DNA from: Thalassobacillus devorans
GTDB lineage: Bacteria; Bacillota; Bacilli; Bacillales; Halobacillaceae
DNA length: 64,000 nt
Assembly (NCBI RefSeq): GCF_900176565.1
Contig: NZ_FXEH01000006.1
Coordinates: 1,116,001-1,180,000 of the forward strand
Direction of reading: 5' to 3'
This document shows, piece by piece, positions 45,186 to 53,165 of this stretch. A model generated the notes under the pieces. That model was not told where the DNA came from. It was given only the letters and a program-made list of their open reading frames with translations, and searched no databases. How positions within the stretch are numbered: the first letter of the stretch is position 1; every line of letters starts with the position of its first letter. A program made the position numbers and the translations under genes.

Positions 45186-46130
45186 ATGAATATTCTTGTA
45201 ACTGGTGGCGCCGGGTTTATCGGGCGATGGGTTGTAGCGAGGTTATTGGAAGATGGACACTTTGTTTGGGTCCTGGATGACTTATCGAATGGGAGAGAGG
45301 AAAACCTCAAAACCTTAAAGGATAATCCAAATTTTAAACAATTTATTCATGGGGATATCAAAGACTCAAAGCTGATAACAGAACTATTTGCCAATAAGTT
45401 TGATATTTGTTACCACCTAGCAGCCAGCATCAACGTTCAGGATAGCATTGATGATCCTCATACCACATTTCTTAATGATGTTGTTGGGACGTTCAATATT
45501 CTGGAAAAATGCAGGGAGCAGAAAACCAAACTTGTCTTTATGAGTACATGCATGGTGTATGATCGGGCTCACAATGAAGGTGGAATCAGAGAAACAGCAC
45601 AAATTAAGCCTGCCTCTCCTTATGCTGGCTCAAAGATTGCGGCAGAGAATATAGTTCTGTCGTATTATCATGCCTACGATCTCCCTGTCACTGTTCTTCG
45701 TCCGTTCAATACGTATGGCCCTTATCAAAAAACGGGAGGAGAAGGGGGAGTTGTAGCGATATTTTTGAAAAACACACTAGAAGGACTGCCGCTCTCTATA
45801 TATGGCGATGGCAGCCAGACAAGAGATTTGTTGTATGTGGAAGATTGTGCCCGTTTTGTGGTGGAGGCAGGCTATTCGGAAAAAGCAGATGGAGAAATTC
45901 TAAACGCAGGGATTGGGAAGGATATAAGTATAAATAAATTAGCTGAACTGATTGTTAAAGATAGAAAATTAATAAAGCATGTCCCACATATTCATCCTCA
46001 AAGTGAGATACCGAAACTAGTGTGCGATTTCAGTAAAGCAAAAAAATTGTTGGGCTGGGAGCCTAAGTACAGTTTGGCTGAAGGGTTGACCCAGACGGAA
46101 AAATGGATAAAAACAACCGATCTTTTGTAA
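45186..46130 (+). CDS. NAD-dependent sugar epimerase/dehydratase
   Basis: 314-residue extended SDR. GGAGFIG NAD motif, catalytic Tyr-x3-Lys in SPYAGSKIA, RPFNTYGPYQ and a C-terminal LGWEPKYSLAEGL. Close in type to UDP-glucose/UDP-GlcNAc 4-epimerases and LegB-like 4,6-dehydratases; which reaction it does is not determined. It is extra to the six-step Pse pathway, and may supply another sugar of the glycan. ATG 45186 after GTGAGGG; an in-frame start at 45132 adds a non-conserved segment. Confidence 0.75.
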   Translation: MNILVTGGAGFIGRWVVARLLEDGHFVWVLDDLSNGREENLKTLKDNPNFKQFIHGDIKDSKLITELFANKFDICYHLAASINVQDSIDDPHTTFLNDVVGTFNILEKCREQKTKLVFMSTCMVYDRAHNEGGIRETAQIKPASPYAGSKIAAENIVLSYYHAYDLPVTVLRPFNTYGPYQKTGGEGGVVAIFLKNTLEGLPLSIYGDGSQTRDLLYVEDCARFVVEAGYSEKADGEILNAGIGKDISINKLAELIVKDRKLIKHVPHIHPQSEIPKLVCDFSKAKKLLGWEPKYSLAEGLTQTEKWIKTTDLL

Positions 46131-46148
46131 ATAATGGGGGGGGAGGAA

Positions 46149-47348
46149 ATGCAAAAAGCTAAGCTGGCTTTATATGGTGGAAGACCTGTTAGAGATTCTT
46201 ATTTAGCTTATGGAGGTCAATGGATTGATGATCAGGATATTGAAGCGGTTATCCGTATATTAAAAAGTGACTGGCTTACAACTGGACCCGCTGTCTCTAA
46301 TTTTGAAGAAGCTATGGCTGATTATGTAGGTGCTAAGTATGCCGTAGCTTTTTCTAGTGGGACAGCAGCATTACACGCTTCCTGTTTTGCAGCCGGAATA
46401 GGTGAAAATGACGAAGTGATAACTACCCCATTAACTTTCGCGGCCAGTGCTAACTGTATCCTTTATGTTGGTGGCAAACCGGTATTTGCAGATGTTGATT
46501 CCGCTACCTGTAATATTTCTCCTTCCTCAATCAGAGAGTCTATCAATGAAAATACTAAAGCTATTATTACTGTTGATTTTACCGGACAGCCAATCGAATA
46601 TGAGGAGGTATTGGAAATTGCCAAAGAATTTGGGCTAGTTGTAATTAGTGACGCAGCCCATGCATTAGGAGCCTCATACAAAGGAAAGATGGTCGGATCT
46701 ATGTGTGATATGACAATATTCAGCTTCCATCCGGTTAAACACATAACAACTGGAGAAGGAGGAATGGTTACCACTGATAATAAAGACTATTATGAGAAAT
46801 TATTACTGTTCAGGAACCATGGAATTGTGCGTGACCCCGATAAGTTGGAAAATAATCCAGGACCTTGGTTTTATGAGATTCAAAGACTGGGTTTTAACTA
46901 CAGGATTACGGATTTTCAATCTGCATTAGGTTTGAGCCAACTGGGTAAACTGCCCGGCTTTTTGAAAAAAAGAAGGGAATATGCTTCCAGATATTCGGAG
47001 GCGTTCGATAAAATAGATGGTGTCATTACCCCTTTTCAAAATAAAGATGGTAATTCAAGTTGGCATTTATATATCCTCCGACTAGATCCAGCTGTTTTAT
47101 CCGCAGACCGTGCTGAAATATTCAAGGCATTACAAAAGGAGAATATTGGCGTTAATGTACATTATATTCCCGTATACTGGCATCCATATTATCAGCAGTT
47201 AGGCTATAGGAAAGGGATCTGTCCCAATGCTGAAGAAGCCTACGGTACCATACTTACCCTTCCTTTGTTTCCTAAAATGTCTATAAAAGATGTAGAGGAT
47301 GTCATTGATGGTGTGAAAAAAGTGATCTCTTATTACACTGTTATGTGA
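46149..47348 (+). CDS. pseC: UDP-4-amino-4,6-dideoxy-N-acetyl-altrosamine transaminase, PseC/SpsC-like
   Basis: 399-residue DegT/DnrJ/EryC1 aminotransferase. PLP residues: SSGTAALHA, DFTGQPIEYEEV, SDAAHALGASY, and the Schiff-base Lys in FSFHPVKHITTGEGG. The DFTGQP and HPVKHITTGEG spellings are typical of PseC, which aminates the PseB product. B. subtilis SpsC belongs to the same family. ATG 46149 follows a G-rich run (GGGGGGGGAGG). Overlap/spacing with pseF indicates one operon. Confidence 0.9.
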   Translation: MQKAKLALYGGRPVRDSYLAYGGQWIDDQDIEAVIRILKSDWLTTGPAVSNFEEAMADYVGAKYAVAFSSGTAALHASCFAAGIGENDEVITTPLTFAASANCILYVGGKPVFADVDSATCNISPSSIRESINENTKAIITVDFTGQPIEYEEVLEIAKEFGLVVISDAAHALGASYKGKMVGSMCDMTIFSFHPVKHITTGEGGMVTTDNKDYYEKLLLFRNHGIVRDPDKLENNPGPWFYEIQRLGFNYRITDFQSALGLSQLGKLPGFLKKRREYASRYSEAFDKIDGVITPFQNKDGNSSWHLYILRLDPAVLSADRAEIFKALQKENIGVNVHYIPVYWHPYYQQLGYRKGICPNAEEAYGTILTLPLFPKMSIKDVEDVIDGVKKVISYYTVM

Positions 47349-47356
47349 GGTGTTAT

Positions 47357-48109
47357 ATGAAAGTAGCTGCAATCGTTCAGGCGAGGATGGGATCCACAAG
47401 ATTGCCCGGAAAGGTGCTTAAAGAAGTACTGAATCGTCCTTTATTAGCCTATCATCTTGAACGTGTTAAACGGTCGTTATTTACTGATCAAATCGTTATC
47501 GCTACAACTGATACAGCCAAAGATGATCCGATCGTAAGCTGGTGTAAAAAAAATGGAGTCACTTATTATCGGGGTTCAGAAACAGACGTATTACAGCGGT
47601 ATTATAGAGCTGCTTTATCGGTAAAGGCAGAAGCAGTAATCCGTCTTACGGCCGATTGTCCGTTGATTGATCCGTTTCAAATCGATAACGTTGTAAATAA
47701 ATATTTATCACTCAAAGATGATCATCCATTTCAATATGTCTCAAATACGTTGAAACGAACCTTTCCAAGGGGAATGGATACAGAAATTTTTTCATATAAA
47801 GCTTTAGAAGCAGCTCATAATGGAGCAAAGAAACCAAATGAACGAGAACATGTAACTAAATACATGATCGATCATCCCGATATATTCAGTCTGACAAATG
47901 TTACCTATAGCCGGGACGAAAGCAATCATCGTTGGACTGTGGATACTACGGAAGATTTTTTATTGGTTAAAAAAATCTTGGAGGCATTATATCCCAGGAA
48001 CCCTTACTTTACGTTAGAAAATATTTTAGAATTACTAGAAAAACATCCGGAATGGCAGAAAATAAATGCTCACATTTTACAAAAAAAGAGTGAAGAGGAA
48101 AATGAATGA
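47357..48109 (+). CDS. pseF: CMP-nonulosonate cytidylyltransferase, PseF/SpsF-like
   Basis: 250-residue glycosyl/cytidylyltransferase fold: IVQARMGSTRLPGKVLKEV N-terminus, RLTADCPLIDP metal-site loop, and RWTVDTTEDF. SpsF of B. subtilis has the same layout. Activates the nonulosonic acid with CMP. ATG 47357 is used; the ribosome site TGTGAGGTG overlaps the pseC stop. Ends four bases into the pseG start. Confidence 0.88.
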   Translation: MKVAAIVQARMGSTRLPGKVLKEVLNRPLLAYHLERVKRSLFTDQIVIATTDTAKDDPIVSWCKKNGVTYYRGSETDVLQRYYRAALSVKAEAVIRLTADCPLIDPFQIDNVVNKYLSLKDDHPFQYVSNTLKRTFPRGMDTEIFSYKALEAAHNGAKKPNEREHVTKYMIDHPDIFSLTNVTYSRDESNHRWTVDTTEDFLLVKKILEALYPRNPYFTLENILELLEKHPEWQKINAHILQKKSEEENE

Positions 48110-49182
48110 ATGTATGCTTCAGAGTTGACTCATCGAGGTGGATTGGCACCGGCCATGTCATGAGATGTCTTGTATTGGCAGAGCAGCTTCAGCTTAATGG
48201 CGCAGAAGTTACTTTCGTTTGCCGGAGACTCCCTGGTGATTTGACCGGGTTTATTGAAAATCGGGGATATGGGCTAAGGACGCTCCCTTCTTTGCAAAGT
48301 ACAGACCAGAAACATTATTTTCAATGGTTTAGAGCGAACTGGAAACTAGATGCAATGCAAACCATTAATTTCATCAGAAAGAAGCAGATAGATTGGCTGG
48401 TCACTGACCACTATGCAATTGATGAGAAGTGGGAACAGTTCACAAAACCATACGCAAATCAAATAATGGTAATAGATGATCTTGCAGATCGCCCCCATAA
48501 CTGTAAGATTCTTTTAGATCAGAACTTCTATCCAAATTCACAGAAACGATATGAGCATCTGGTAGGCCCTCAAACTATCATGCTGTTGGGTCCTAAATAT
48601 TTTCTTCTTAGAGAAGAATTTAAGTTTGTCCGTCAAAGGGAAAGAGATGGGTCAGTAACTCGAATCCTGATATCTTTCGGTGGGAGCGATCCTACTAAAG
48701 AAACATTGAAAGCTCTTAAAGCTGTCCAATGTCTTAACAATACTAAATGTATCATTGATGTCGTCATTGGAAAATCCAATCTGGACTATGTTTCTATTAA
48801 ATCTATCTGTGCTGACAATCCAAATTTCCGGCTGCATTATCAAATAGACTATATAGCGGAATTGATGGCAAAAGCCGACTTGTCAATTGGTGCAGGAGGA
48901 AGCACCACATGGGAGCGGTGTTATTTATCCTTACCTGCAATAACAATTGAAACGGCTGAAAATCAATCCGAAATATTGTATGGTTTATCAAAATTAGGTG
49001 CTGTTTACCATTTAGGAACAAGTGAGGCTGTAGATGAAAAAGATATTGCAAGAGCTGTTAAAAAGTTGATGGAAAATCCATGTGTCTTGCAGAAAATGAT
49101 TAAGAGTTCAAAAGAGATAATGAAAGACTTTGAAAGTGGATTAGCAGTCCGGCAGTTGCTTGGGGGAAGCAGAGATGAATAA
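48106..49182 (+). CDS. pseG: UDP-sugar hydrolase, PseG/SpsG-like
   Basis: 358 residues, GT-B fold. RVDSSRWIGTGHVMRCLVLA with the catalytic His region, TDHYAIDEKWE, VIDDLADRPH, SFGGSDPT and GAGGSTTWERCYLSLP are the PseG signature blocks. Removes UDP from the diacetamido-altrose intermediate before the NeuB-type condensation. Overlaps pseF by four and pseH by eight bases. Confidence 0.92.
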   Translation: MNVCFRVDSSRWIGTGHVMRCLVLAEQLQLNGAEVTFVCRRLPGDLTGFIENRGYGLRTLPSLQSTDQKHYFQWFRANWKLDAMQTINFIRKKQIDWLVTDHYAIDEKWEQFTKPYANQIMVIDDLADRPHNCKILLDQNFYPNSQKRYEHLVGPQTIMLLGPKYFLLREEFKFVRQRERDGSVTRILISFGGSDPTKETLKALKAVQCLNNTKCIIDVVIGKSNLDYVSIKSICADNPNFRLHYQIDYIAELMAKADLSIGAGGSTTWERCYLSLPAITIETAENQSEILYGLSKLGAVYHLGTSEAVDEKDIARAVKKLMENPCVLQKMIKSSKEIMKDFESGLAVRQLLGGSRDE

Positions 49183-49723
49183 TAAATTTTTTTTGAAGCC
49201 ATTAACTTTTGACAACTTGAAGACTATCTTTGAATGGAGAAACTCAGAAAGGATCAAATCTCTCATGTATACAAACCATAATATTACATGGGAAGAGCAT
49301 ATACGATGGTTCCATAAAGTAAATAAAAGCTCCAGTGATTTAGTGTGGGTATTATATGATGTGAATTCACCATTAGGGTTAGTCAGTTTTTCTGATATAA
49401 ACAAGGAGCATTCACGGTGTTTTTGGGGCTTTTATATTGGGGAAGAAAAAGCTCCGAAGGGAGCAGGTACAATCATGGGTGTTTTGGCATTGGACAAAAT
49501 TTTCCAGGAGTCCGGGATGAACAAAGTGTGTGCTGAAGTTATCGATTCCAATTCAGGGAGTATCCGATATCACAAAAAGTTAGGCTTTGAACAGGAAGGA
49601 GTTTTAGCCCAGCATGTCTGGAAAGACAATCAATTTAAAGATGTGATTCGGATGGCCTTATTCAATGACAAATGGCAGAAAGTAAGAACTGGACTAGTTA
49701 ACATCCAAGAAAGGGGTAATTGA
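49175..49723 (+). CDS. pseH: UDP-4-amino-sugar N-acetyltransferase, PseH-like (GNAT)
   Basis: 182 residues, GNAT fold: WRNSERIKSLMYTN, WVLYDVNSPLGLVSF, and the acetyl-CoA region EKAPKGAGTIMG with YHKKLGFEQEG near the C-terminus. Matches the PseH/SpsD role of acetylating the C4 amino group made by PseC. ATG 49175 lies inside the end of pseG with GGGGGAAGC upstream. Ends on the pseI start (TGATG). Confidence 0.87.
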   Translation: MNNKFFLKPLTFDNLKTIFEWRNSERIKSLMYTNHNITWEEHIRWFHKVNKSSSDLVWVLYDVNSPLGLVSFSDINKEHSRCFWGFYIGEEKAPKGAGTIMGVLALDKIFQESGMNKVCAEVIDSNSGSIRYHKKLGFEQEGVLAQHVWKDNQFKDVIRMALFNDKWQKVRTGLVNIQERGN

Positions 49724-50772
49724 TGAGCGATATTATTATTGATGGGAAAATAATAGGCAGGGATCATTATCCCTTTATTATTGCGGAAATGTCGGGGAAC
49801 CATAACCAGTCCTTGTCCCGTGCCTTGAAAATCGTAGAAGCTGCAGCAAATGCTGGGGTTGATGCTGTCAAACTTCAAACTTACACTCCAGATACAATGA
49901 CTTTAAATGAAAAAAAAGATGATTTCACTGTCAAAGATTCAAAAAGCCTGTGGAGAAATAAAACACTCTATGAGCTGTATCAGGAAGCATATACTCCGTG
50001 GGATTGGCACAAGGTTATCTTTGAACGCTGTAAAGAATTAGGACTGACTGCTTTCAGCACTCCATTTGATGAGAGTGCTGTAGATTTTCTAGAATCCTTT
50101 AATGTTCCTTGCTACAAAATAGCCTCCTTTGAGAACACTGATTTGCCGTTAATCAGAAAAGTTGCAAAAACAGGTAAGCCCATCATCCTTTCTACGGGGA
50201 TGTGTTCAGTTGCTGAAATAGAAGATTCAGTAGCTGCTGCCCGTGCAGCAGGCTGTGAGGAACTGATTTTATTGAAATGCACCAGCAACTATCCGGCTTC
50301 TCCTAAAGACTCCAATATTCTCACTATTCCGCATATGAAAGAATTGTTTCAATGCCCTACCGGTTTGTCTGATCACACGATGGGAAATGGAGTAGCTGTA
50401 GCAAGCGTAGCCTTGGGAGGTACAGTTATCGAAAAACATTTCACGTTATCACGCAGCGAAGGAGGAGTAGATGCAGCATTTTCACTAGAGCCGGAGGAGA
50501 TGTCCGCTTTGGTAACTGAAACCAGAAGGGCGTGGGAAGCTCTAGGAAAGGTCGCATATGGTGTAACAGAAGCAGAAAAGTCTTCAAAACAGTATCGTCG
50601 TTCTTTATATATTGTAAAAAACTTAAAGAAAGGAGACCGTTTAACAAAAGAAAACATGAAAATTATTAGACCCGGTTATGGTCTTCCCCCCAAATATTAC
50701 GATGTTCTTTTAGGGAAAAAAATTATACGAGACGTAAAAAAAGGATCTCCTCTTAATTGGGATTTGATTTAA
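49723..50772 (+). CDS. pseI: Pseudaminic acid synthase, PseI/SpsE-like
   Basis: 349 residues. NeuB domain (about 10-270: IIAEMSGNHNQSLSRAL, VKLQTYTPD, IASFENTDLPLI, STGMCSVAEI, GLSDHTMGNG, EKHFTLSRS) followed by an antifreeze-like SAF domain (about 290-349: RSLYIVKNLKKGD). Condenses PEP with the altrose-derived sugar to pseudaminic acid. The AEMSGNHN spelling favours PseI over sialic-acid NeuB. Last gene of the operon. Confidence 0.92.
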   Translation: MSDIIIDGKIIGRDHYPFIIAEMSGNHNQSLSRALKIVEAAANAGVDAVKLQTYTPDTMTLNEKKDDFTVKDSKSLWRNKTLYELYQEAYTPWDWHKVIFERCKELGLTAFSTPFDESAVDFLESFNVPCYKIASFENTDLPLIRKVAKTGKPIILSTGMCSVAEIEDSVAAARAAGCEELILLKCTSNYPASPKDSNILTIPHMKELFQCPTGLSDHTMGNGVAVASVALGGTVIEKHFTLSRSEGGVDAAFSLEPEEMSALVTETRRAWEALGKVAYGVTEAEKSSKQYRRSLYIVKNLKKGDRLTKENMKIIRPGYGLPPKYYDVLLGKKIIRDVKKGSPLNWDLI

Positions 50773-50907
50773 AAATGTATTAATGTTAGTGAAAATAACT
50801 GTCCATATTATGGGCTCCAGTTCAAAATTAGCGTTTCTTATAATTATTCTAGGGTTATAGGGTTTGGTATTCCTGTACGGTAAATCATTCAGTATTTAAT
50901 ACAAAAC

Positions 50908-50951
50908 AAAAAGGACAATCACCGCTATTAGTATTCGGTGGTTGTCCTTTT
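50908..50951. terminator. Bidirectional terminator between pseI and lexA
   Basis: AAAAAGGACAATCACCG and CGGTGGTTGTCCTTTT, with A/T runs on both sides. The 135 bp between pseI and this hairpin carry nothing I can assign. Confidence 0.85.
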
Positions 50952-50992
50952 AACCTCATTTATTATTGACACTTATAATAAGGGAGGGGGTA

Positions 50993-51616
50993 CTAATGGA
51001 TCACCCGGTATAATCCCACTACTTTACCAAGGATAGATACATCCTGGAGAATGATCGGATCCATCGTGGCATTTTCAGGCTGCAGACGGATATGGTTTTT
51101 TTCTTTGAAAAAACGTTTGACCGTAGCTTCCTCGTCTTCTGTCATCGCAACGACAATTTCGCCATTTTGAGCGGTTGGCGTCTGTTTCACGATAACCATA
51201 TCTCCATCTAATATACCAGCTTCAATCATACTTTCTCCTTCGACTACAAGGACGAACGTATTTTCTTCTCCGCCGGCCAGGTTTTCCGGCAGCGGCACAT
51301 ATTCTTCGATATTTTCAATTGCTGTAATAGGAAAGCCGGCCGTTACTTTACCGATTACCGGTGCATAGGCGGCTTCGCTTCTTGGGATATTTTGTTCTTC
51401 TTCTAGTTCTAACACTTCAATTGCGCGAGGCTTTGTTGGGTCCCTTCGGATAAAACCTTTTTTCTCTAACCTTGCAAGGTGGCCGTGGACAGTGGAACTG
51501 GAGGCCAGTCCAACAGCCTGTCCGATTTCGCGTACAGAAGGTGGATAACCTTTTGCCAGTACTTCTTCTTTTATGAATTTCAATATTTCCTGTTGCCGCT
51601 TCGATAATTTACTCAT
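50993..51616 (-). CDS. lexA: SOS repressor LexA
   Basis: 207 residues. Winged HTH (about 1-65: [22 protein letters not shown]), self-cleavage bond A93-G94 in KVTAGFP, catalytic S129 in EGESMIEAG and K167 in [11 protein letters not shown] 51616 gives the normal length; an in-frame start 123 bases upstream would cross its own promoter. Divergent from the SOS miniprotein/yneB operon. Confidence 0.98.
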   Translation of the reverse strand: MSKLSKRQQEILKFIKEEVLAKGYPPSVREIGQAVGLASSSTVHGHLARLEKKGFIRRDPTKPRAIEVLELEEEQNIPRSEAAYAPVIGKVTAGFPITAIENIEEYVPLPENLAGGEENTFVLVVEGESMIEAGILDGDMVIVKQTPTAQNGEIVVAMTEDEEATVKRFFKEKNHIRLQPENATMDPIILQDVSILGKVVGLYRVIH

Positions 51617-51652
51617 ATAAGCACACCTCGTACATATGTTTTTATTAACCAC

Positions 51653-51691
51653 ATTGTACCATGCTGATTTCCACAATACAAACATTCGTTC
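51653..51691 (-). promoter_or_regulatory. lexA promoter with LexA box
   Basis: Minus strand TTGTAT (51681-51676), 17 bp, TACAAT (51658-51653). The box GAACGAATGTTT (51691-51680) overlaps the upstream edge of the -35, one mismatch from GAAC-N4-GTTC: autoregulation. Confidence 0.75.
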
Positions 51692-51700
51692 GAGTTTTTC

Positions 51701-51755
51701 TTGACAAGAACAATTGTTCGTATATAATGAAATTAGCAAATGCGAACAAAAGTTC
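51701..51755 (+). promoter_or_regulatory. SOS promoter of the miniprotein-yneB operon, two perfect LexA boxes
   Basis: TTGACA (51701-51706), 16 bp, TATAAT (51723-51728). GAACAATTGTTC (51708-51719) fills the spacer and GAACAAAAGTTC (51744-51755) lies downstream of the start point; both are perfect GAAC-N4-GTTC. This predicts tight LexA repression and strong induction by DNA damage. Confidence 0.88.
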
Positions 51756-51772
51756 TGTATGGAGGGGTTAAA

Positions 51773-51868
51773 ATGTTTGATAAACTATCTAAGTTGGACA
51801 TGACCTATATTATTCTTTTCATTTTGAGTCTGGCATTCTTATATGCTGCTATGACGATCAGCAGCTGA
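51773..51868 (+). CDS. SOS-controlled 31-aa single-pass membrane miniprotein at the yneA position
   Basis: ATG 51773 with GGAGGGG seven to eight bases upstream; stop TGA 51866-51868. A short amphipathic, Lys/Asp-containing N-terminus ([10 protein letters not shown]) is followed by one hydrophobic helix ([19 protein letters not shown]) and SS. It is the first gene after the SOS promoter, where B. subtilis has yneA, a ~100-residue LysM-type division inhibitor. No LysM is present here. Single-helix SOS-induced division inhibitors of similar size are known (Caulobacter SidA, 29 aa). Function as a division inhibitor is inference from position, regulation and topology. Confidence 0.75.
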   Translation: MFDKLSKLDMTYIILFILSLAFLYAAMTISS

Positions 51869-51899
51869 TAGTGGGTCTATAGTTTATTATCCGTATTAA

Positions 51900-52580
<681 letters not shown>

Positions 52581-52590
52581 TATTATATAG

Positions 52591-52621
52591 AAGACAAGGG
52601 TCATAGGACACTTGTCTTTTT
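52591..52621 (+). terminator. yneB terminator
   Basis: AAGACAAG and CTTGTCTT arms with an internal GTC/GAC, then TTTTT. Confidence 0.8.
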
Positions 52622-52722
52622 AGCACTTAGAGAGAAGTTTAGCTACTTATTCCTTTATAAGTATTTGAGGGAACAGAACAGGCTTTTCTTAATTAAGGGC
52701 TCACAAAAAGGAGTGTGTACGC

Positions 52723-52971
52723 ATGTTATCAAAAGAAAAGATTAATCGTATAAACGAATTAGCCAACAAATCAAAAAAAGAATCCCTTACGAAAGCAGAG
52801 AAAGACGAACAGCAGCAATTACGTCAAGAATACCTTGGCAATGTCCGTAAGTCTTTCAAAAACCAACTGAAAAGTATGAAGGTCGTTGATCCAGAAGGAA
52901 ATGACGTTACACCGGAAAAAGTAAAGCGAATGCAGCGTAACGAAAAGAAGCATAAAAACAGTCGTACTTGA
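52723..52971 (+). CDS. ynzC: DUF896 protein YnzC
   Basis: 82 residues; a two-helix N-terminal hairpin (KINRINELANKSKKESLTKAE) followed by a conserved basic tail (VDPEGNDVTPEKVKRMQRN). DUF896 proteins are small cytoplasmic SOS-operon members in Bacillus with no established activity. AAAAGGAGTG precedes the ATG. A terminator separates it here from yneB, so read-through or its own promoter would be needed for SOS control. Confidence 0.93.
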   Translation: MLSKEKINRINELANKSKKESLTKAEKDEQQQLRQEYLGNVRKSFKNQLKSMKVVDPEGNDVTPEKVKRMQRNEKKHKNSRT

Positions 52972-52989
52972 AAAGTACGGCTTTTTTTA
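52959..52989 (+). terminator. ynzC terminator
   Basis: AGTCGTACTT and AAGTACGGCT around GAA, then seven T. Confidence 0.85.
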
Positions 52990-53165
52990 TGGTCTCCATT
53001 ATATAAAACCCTCTTCAAATAAGCTTTGTATCTGTTTAATATTCCTTTCTCTGGGAAAACTTCAAAAGTAAATCTTAAAATCAGGTGACAACGCTTGTCT
53101 ATATGCCATTTTCATTATAGGATTATAGATGGTACATAATGCAGAGCGAGAAAGGGGATTATTCC

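Noticed and set aside
51617-51739. Longer start for LexA on the minus strand
   Set aside because: The extension crosses the lexA promoter and LexA box and gives a Cys-rich stretch without family support.
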